Assembly (NCBI RefSeq): GCF_002382885.1
Contig: NZ_NWVL01000064.1
Span: 1-48,047 of the forward strand
Origin: Streptomyces sp. WZ.A104
GTDB lineage: Bacteria; Actinomycetota; Actinomycetes; Streptomycetales; Streptomycetaceae
Direction: 5' to 3'
Length of the DNA: 48,047 nt
Positions within the stretch are counted from its first letter, which is position 1. Each line of letters starts with the position of its first letter. Below the pieces are notes generated by a model. It did not search any database. It was not told the DNA's origin and saw only the letters and a program-made list of their open reading frames with translations. This document shows, piece after piece, positions 43,994 to 48,047 of the stretch. Both the position numbers and the translations under genes were made by a program.

Positions 43994-44047
43994 CCCTCCG
44001 GGCGACTGAAAAGGCCCTATAGGGTGTAAACAGGTCGCCGGGAAGGG
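43994..44047 (+). other. Structured leader element upstream of metK
   Basis: CCCTCCGGGCGACTG (43994-44008) can pair imperfectly with 44031-44047, enclosing an A-rich loop with the small palindrome CCCTATAGGG. It lies 5 nt after the coaBC stop and may be a terminator, although it lacks a T tract. The TATAGG inside may alternatively be a -10 element. The remaining leader to metK (to 44221) shows another AT-rich patch, GATAAA at 44131-44136. Confidence 0.45.
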
Positions 44048-44221
44048 TGGATTGTCCTACTGGAGCCCCCTGTGGCGCAGGTCACGGGACTTCCAAAGGG
44101 CGAGACACCTGGCCCGGCCGCCGGATACGACCGATAAACTGGTCGACGGCACGCTCCGAGCGCAGCTCTCGGACGTACCACCCATGATCAGCCAGCAGCC
44201 GCTGCAACCCCAGGGAGCGAT

Positions 44222-45430
44222 GTGTCCCGCCGTCTCTTCACCTCGGAATCCGTCACCGAGGGTCACCCCGACAAGATCGCTGACCAGATCAGCGACACGA
44301 TTCTCGACGCGCTCCTGCGCGAGGACCCCGCCTCGCGCGTCGCCGTCGAGACCTTGATCACCACTGGTCTGGTGCATGTCGCGGGCGAGGTCACCACCAA
44401 GGCCTACGCCGACATCCCCAACCTCGTGCGCAACAAGGTGCTGGAGATCGGCTACGACTCCTCCAAAAAGGGCTTCGACGGTGCTTCCTGTGGCGTCTCG
44501 GTCTCCATCGGAGCGCAGTCGCCGGACATCGCACAGGGCGTCGACACCGCTTACGAGAAGCGGGTCGAGGGCGATGAGGACGAGCTCGACAAGCAGGGCG
44601 CGGGCGACCAGGGCCTGATGTTCGGCTACGCCTGCGACGAGACCCCGGAGCTGATGCCGCTCCCGATCCACCTCGCCCACCGCCTCTCCCGGCGGCTGTC
44701 CGAGGTGCGGAAGAACGGGACCATCCCCTACCTCCGTCCCGACGGCAAGACCCAGGTCACCATCGAGTACGACGGTGACAAGGCGGTCCGCCTGGACACC
44801 GTGGTGGTCTCCTCGCAGCACGCCTCCGACATCGACCTGGACTCGCTGCTCGCGCCCGACATCCGTGAGTTCGTCGTCGAGCACGTGCTCGCGCAGCTCG
44901 TCGAGGACGGCATCAAGCTGGACACCGAGGGCTACCGCCTCCTGGTGAACCCCACCGGCCGTTTCGAGATCGGCGGCCCGATGGGCGACGCGGGTCTGAC
45001 CGGGCGCAAGATCATCATCGACACCTACGGCGGCATGGCCCGCCACGGCGGCGGTGCCTTCTCGGGCAAGGACCCGTCCAAGGTCGACCGTTCCGCGGCG
45101 TACGCGATGCGCTGGGTCGCCAAGAACGTGGTGGCCGCCGGGCTCGCCACCCGCTGCGAGGTCCAGGTCGCGTACGCGATCGGCAAGGCCGAGCCGGTCG
45201 GTCTCTTCGTCGAGACCTTCGGCACCGCGGCCGTGGACACCGAGAAGATCGAGAACGCCATCGGTGAGGTCTTCGACCTCCGCCCGGCCGCGATCATCCG
45301 GGACCTCGACCTGCTGCGCCCGATCTACGCCCAGACCGCCGCGTACGGCCACTTCGGCCGTGAGCTGCCGGACTTCACCTGGGAGCGCACGGACCGGGTG
45401 GACGCCCTGCGCGCGGCAGCCGGTCTCTAG
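44222..45430 (+). CDS. metK: S-adenosylmethionine synthase
   Basis: Makes S-adenosylmethionine from methionine and ATP. It has 402 residues. The signatures are ESVTEGHPDKIADQISD, the GAGDQGLMFGYACDET hexapeptide region, and the P-loop-like GGGAFSGKDPSKVDRSAAYAMRWVAKN; KVLEIGYDSSKKGFDG and DGKTQVTIEYDGDK are typical. The GTG start has AGGGAG upstream at 44214-44219 with short spacing. metK overexpression is known to raise antibiotic production in Streptomyces. No SAM riboswitch consensus is recognisable in the 232-bp leader. Confidence 0.97.
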   Translation: MSRRLFTSESVTEGHPDKIADQISDTILDALLREDPASRVAVETLITTGLVHVAGEVTTKAYADIPNLVRNKVLEIGYDSSKKGFDGASCGVSVSIGAQSPDIAQGVDTAYEKRVEGDEDELDKQGAGDQGLMFGYACDETPELMPLPIHLAHRLSRRLSEVRKNGTIPYLRPDGKTQVTIEYDGDKAVRLDTVVVSSQHASDIDLDSLLAPDIREFVVEHVLAQLVEDGIKLDTEGYRLLVNPTGRFEIGGPMGDAGLTGRKIIIDTYGGMARHGGGAFSGKDPSKVDRSAAYAMRWVAKNVVAAGLATRCEVQVAYAIGKAEPVGLFVETFGTAAVDTEKIENAIGEVFDLRPAAIIRDLDLLRPIYAQTAAYGHFGRELPDFTWERTDRVDALRAAAGL

Positions 45431-45510
45431 TCAGTGCCCCTCCCGGCGGGCTCGTCCCGTCGGGCCGGCCTCGCCGGTCGCGGCATCAGCAGTACCGCAC
45501 AGTGACGACA

Positions 45511-45548
45511 GCGGGGCCCGGACACCGAGCACGGTGGCCGGGCCCCGC
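45511..45548 (+). terminator. Terminator between metK and priA
   Basis: An 11-bp GC stem (GCGGGGCCCGG/CCGGGCCCCGC), one A.G mismatch, and a 5-bp inner stem CACCG/CGGTG with a 4-nt loop AGCA, 80 nt past the metK stop. Confidence 0.85.
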
Positions 45549-45598
45549 CGCTCTGCGCGCGGCCGCCGCTGTCAGTGCCGTCTGGTAGGAATTTGGCT

Positions 45599-47764
45599 GT
45601 GAGCAGCGAGAACGAGCAGTCCGCCGAGCCCGGGACCGGGGCGGCCGAGCCCGGGACCGGGGCGCCGGAGCAGCTTGCGCTGATCCGGGAGACGGTGCGC
45701 CGGGCGAAGGTGCCGCGCGCCAAGCCGCGGACCTGGCGCGGCGCCGCGCTCGCCGGGGAGCTGCCCGTCGCCCGCGTCCTGGTCAACAAGGGCGTCCTCC
45801 ATCTCGACCAGTATTTCGACTACGCGGTCCCCGAGGAGCTGGACGCCGACGCCCAGCCGGGTGTGCGGGTGCGGGTGCGGTTCGGGGCGGGCGGGCGCAA
45901 TGTCCAGGGCGGGCGGCGCGAGGGCGGCGGCCTGATCGACGGCTTCATCATCGAGCGCCGCGCCGACTCCGACTACCAGGGCGCGCTGGCCGCCCTGGCC
46001 TACGTGGTCTCCCCGGAGCCGGTCCTCGGGCCCGAGCTGCTCGCCCTCTCCCGCGCGGTCGCCGACCGGTATGCGGGCAGCCTCGCCGACGTCCTCCAGC
46101 TCGCCGTCCCGCCCCGCAACGGCCGCGCCGAGTCCAAGCCTTCCCCGGAACCACTGCCCCCGCCCCCGGCCCCCGAGGCGGGCACCTGGGAGCGGTACGC
46201 CCAGGGCCCGGCCTTCCTGCGCGCACTGGCCGAGGGCGGCGCCCCGCGCGCGGTGTGGACCGCCCTGCCCGGGCCGCACTGGCCCGCCGAGATCGCCGGG
46301 GCCGTCGCGGCGACGCTCTCCTCGGGGCGGGGCGCCCTCGTCGTGGTCCCCGACGGGCGGGCCGCCGGACGGGTCGACGCGGCGCTGACCGAGCTGCTCG
46401 GCGCGGGCCGGCACGCGCTGCTCACCGCCGACTCCGGCCCGGAGAAGCGCTACCGCCAGTGGCTCGCGGTGCGCCGGGGCTCCGTGCGGGCGGTCGTGGG
46501 GACCCGGGCCGCGATGTTCGCCCCCGTCCAGCACCTCGGCCTGGTGGTCATCTGGGATGACGGGGACTCCAGCCACAGCGACGACAACGCCCCCTTCCCG
46601 CATGTCCGCGAGGTCCTGGAGCTGCGGGCCGCGCAGGGCCGCTGCGGCTTCCTGCTCGGCGGCACCAGCTGCACGGTGGAGGCGGCCCAGCTGGTGGAGA
46701 GCGGCTGGGCGCTGCCGCTTCTCGCGGACCGGGAGCAGCTGCGCCGGGCCGCGCCCCTGATCCGTACGGTCGGGGACGGCGAGCTGGCCCGGGACGGCGC
46801 TGCCCGCTCCGCCCGGCTGCCCAGCCTCGCCTGGCAGACCGTGCGTGACGGCCTGCGCAGCGGCCCGGTGCTGGTCCAGGTCCCCCGGAGGGGTTACGCC
46901 CCCCGCCTCGCCTGCGAACGCTGTCGCACCCCCGCCCGCTGCCGCCACTGCGCGGGCCCGCTCCAGGCCCCGGACCAGCAGGATCTGAACTGCGCCTGGT
47001 GCGGCCGGGCCGAGCGGTCCTGGCACTGCGCGGAGTGCGGCTCCCCCCGGCTCCGCGCCCAGATCGTCGGCGCCCGCCGCACCGCCGAGGAGCTGGGCCG
47101 GGCCTTCCCCGCCGTGCCGGTCCGCACCTCGGGGCGCGACCACATCCTGGACGCGGTGCCGGACGCGCCCGCGCTGGTCGTCAGCACCCCCGGCGCGGAG
47201 CCCGTGGCCGAGGGCGGTTACGCCGCCGCGCTGCTCCTGGACGGCTGGGCCATGCTCGGCAGGCCGGACCTGCGGGCGGGCGAGGAGGCGCTGCGTCGCT
47301 GGACGGCCGCGGGCGCGCTGGTGCGGGGGCAGGAGGAGGGCGGCACGGTGGTCATCGTGGCCGAGCCGACGGAACGGGCGGTGCAGGCCCTGGTCCGCTG
47401 GGACCCGGCCGGTTTCGCCCGCCGCGAGCTGGCGGAGCGGGCCGAGCTGGGCTTCCCGCCGGTCTCCCGGATGGCCTCGGTGACCGGCCCGGCCGATTCC
47501 CTCGGCTCGTTCCTCCAGACCGCCGGCCTGCCGCCGGAGGCCGAGATCCTGGGCCCGGTGCCGGTTCCGCCGACCGGGCCGGGAAGGCCCCGCAGGCCGG
47601 GAGAGGCCCCACCGGGCGAGACTTGGGAGCGCGTCCTCATCCGGGTGGTCCCGGGCCGCGGCGCGGCCCTCGCAGGCGCCCTGAAGGCGGCACAGGCGGC
47701 GCGCACGGCCAAGGGCGGCGGCGACCAGGTGCGCATCCGGATCGACCCGCCGGACATCGGCTGA
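45599..47764 (+). CDS. priA: Primosomal protein N' (PriA), helicase-motif-degenerate actinobacterial form
   Basis: Recognises branched DNA for replication restart. It has about 721 residues. The N-terminal 3'-end-binding domain is visible (VARVLVNKGVLHLDQYFDYAVPEELDADAQPGVRVRVRFG), and the zinc-binding cluster is complete with paired CxxC motifs (ACERCRTPARCRHCAGPL; LNCAWCGRAERSWHCAECGS). The helicase core is altered: where Walker A is expected there is TALPGPHWPAEIAGAVA, and the DEAH box position reads VVIWDDGDSSHSDDN. ATP-driven unwinding is therefore doubtful. The GTG start has TAGGA eight bases upstream. A tandem 21-bp duplication lies near the N-terminus. Confidence 0.94.
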   Translation: MSSENEQSAEPGTGAAEPGTGAPEQLALIRETVRRAKVPRAKPRTWRGAALAGELPVARVLVNKGVLHLDQYFDYAVPEELDADAQPGVRVRVRFGAGGRNVQGGRREGGGLIDGFIIERRADSDYQGALAALAYVVSPEPVLGPELLALSRAVADRYAGSLADVLQLAVPPRNGRAESKPSPEPLPPPPAPEAGTWERYAQGPAFLRALAEGGAPRAVWTALPGPHWPAEIAGAVAATLSSGRGALVVVPDGRAAGRVDAALTELLGAGRHALLTADSGPEKRYRQWLAVRRGSVRAVVGTRAAMFAPVQHLGLVVIWDDGDSSHSDDNAPFPHVREVLELRAAQGRCGFLLGGTSCTVEAAQLVESGWALPLLADREQLRRAAPLIRTVGDGELARDGAARSARLPSLAWQTVRDGLRSGPVLVQVPRRGYAPRLACERCRTPARCRHCAGPLQAPDQQDLNCAWCGRAERSWHCAECGSPRLRAQIVGARRTAEELGRAFPAVPVRTSGRDHILDAVPDAPALVVSTPGAEPVAEGGYAAALLLDGWAMLGRPDLRAGEEALRRWTAAGALVRGQEEGGTVVIVAEPTERAVQALVRWDPAGFARRELAERAELGFPPVSRMASVTGPADSLGSFLQTAGLPPEAEILGPVPVPPTGPGRPRRPGEAPPGETWERVLIRVVPGRGAALAGALKAAQAARTAKGGGDQVRIRIDPPDIG
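45623..45664 (+). repeat. Tandem 21-bp duplication at the priA 5' end
   Basis: Two identical 21-bp copies (45623-45643 and 45644-45664) encode AEPGTGA twice. They lie in the disordered N-terminal extension, so the copy number probably does not affect folding. Confidence 0.9.
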
Positions 47765-47836
47765 GGCCACCCTTCCGCCCCAGGACCCCAGCGACCCCCG
47801 CTCCCACGCGGCGCTGCCTCGCCCCCCCATGCGACA

Positions 47837-47869
47837 CTGCCCCGCCGTGCGGCACGCACGGTGGGGCAG
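47837..47869. terminator. Terminator between priA and the convergent right-edge gene
   Basis: A 14-bp stem (CTGCCCCGCCGTGC/GCACGGTGGGGCAG, one G.T pair) with a 5-nt loop, between priA and the leftward frame that starts outside the window. Confidence 0.75.
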
Positions 47870-47884
47870 AGGAGCGGCCCGGTG

Positions 47885-48047
47885 TCAGCCGTTGCGGGGG
47901 CCCGGGAAGGCTCCGGGGCGGAGTTCCTCGCGGGCCGGAGGCTGGGCCGTCGGCGGCTGCGGCGGCCTCGACCGGGCCGCGGGCACCGCGGGCACCGGGG
48001 CGCCGGACCCGGCGGCGGGGCCACCGGACAGGCCGGCGCCTACGGAG
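47885..48047 (-). CDS. 3' end of a leftward gene, product unknown
   Basis: The minus-strand frame from the window edge is open to a TGA at 47885-47887 and has strongly GC-biased third positions. The visible 53 residues are a Pro/Ala/Gly-rich tail ending in PGAFPGPRNG. This is C-terminal low-complexity sequence, so no family can be named. The terminator just beyond it supports a real gene end. The start and main domains lie to the right of the window. Confidence 0.55.
   Translation of the reverse strand, partial: SVGAGLSGGPAAGSGAPVPAVPAARSRPPQPPTAQPPAREELRPGAFPGPRNG

Noticed and set aside
43990..44221. SAM-I or SAM-IV riboswitch before metK
   Set aside because: I could not find the conserved core segments of either class; the structure present is reported only as an unassigned element.
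45572..47830. Minus-strand open frame of about 750 codons opposite priA
   Set aside because: The composition is low-complexity Arg/Gly/Ala, it has no recognisable domain, and it mirrors the true priA frame.

Overview
The window is high-GC actinobacterial DNA: codon third positions are almost all G or C, GTG and TTG starts are common, and gene overlaps of 1 to 8 nt (GTGA, ATGA, TAATG) recur. The marker genes (relA, bldD with its c-di-GMP motif, a pyr operon next to bldD, the 107-residue integration host factor sIHF, a stand-alone rpsD) point to Streptomyces or a close relative. The order matches, as far as I recall, the core-chromosome segment of S. coelicolor that carries bldD (SCO1489) and sIHF (SCO1480). 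I see no tRNA, rRNA, CRISPR, insertion sequence or prophage.

Left part (1-16.4 kb): a 5'-truncated bifunctional (p)ppGpp synthetase/hydrolase gene; a leftward pair (membrane-anchored cyclophilin, DUF349 protein); a rightward pair (metallo-beta-lactamase-fold hydrolase, hisS); a leftward four-gene cassette with overlapping genes encoding an ABC exporter and a two-component system; a VKOR-family membrane protein; rarA; a leftward DUF2470 heme/iron-type protein; rpsD; and a large leftward STAND ATPase that lacks the DNA-binding domain usual for its family. A strong DtxR/DmdR-type iron box lies between the DUF2470 gene and rpsD.

Middle (16.4-30.1 kb): two small membrane-associated proteins lead into alaS, ruvX, mltG (with a very Gln-rich N-terminus) and the shikimate genes aroE, aroC, aroK, aroB and aroQ. 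The aroK and aroB reading frames are continuous, with no stop between them. After a terminator come a P-loop protein with a 27-bp repeat tract, an M24-fold protein with altered metal ligands, efp and nusB.

Right part (30.1-48 kb): bldD (leftward) with a BldD-type operator; a pyrimidine operon pyrR-pyrB-pyrC-(membrane protein)-carA-carB-pyrD-pyrF, preceded by a PyrR-binding RNA loop that abuts the pyrR Shine-Dalgarno sequence; then sIHF, gmk (probably leaderless), rpoZ, coaBC, metK and a helicase-degenerate priA. A leftward gene enters from the right edge.

Most of the window is conserved housekeeping DNA, and I do not see a defence or biosynthetic island. The parts most worth following up are regulatory or concern altered enzymes: the iron box beside rpsD, the PyrR translational switch, the AroK-AroB fusion, the altered M24 protein beside efp, the STAND ATPase without an HTH, and the ABC/two-component cassette.
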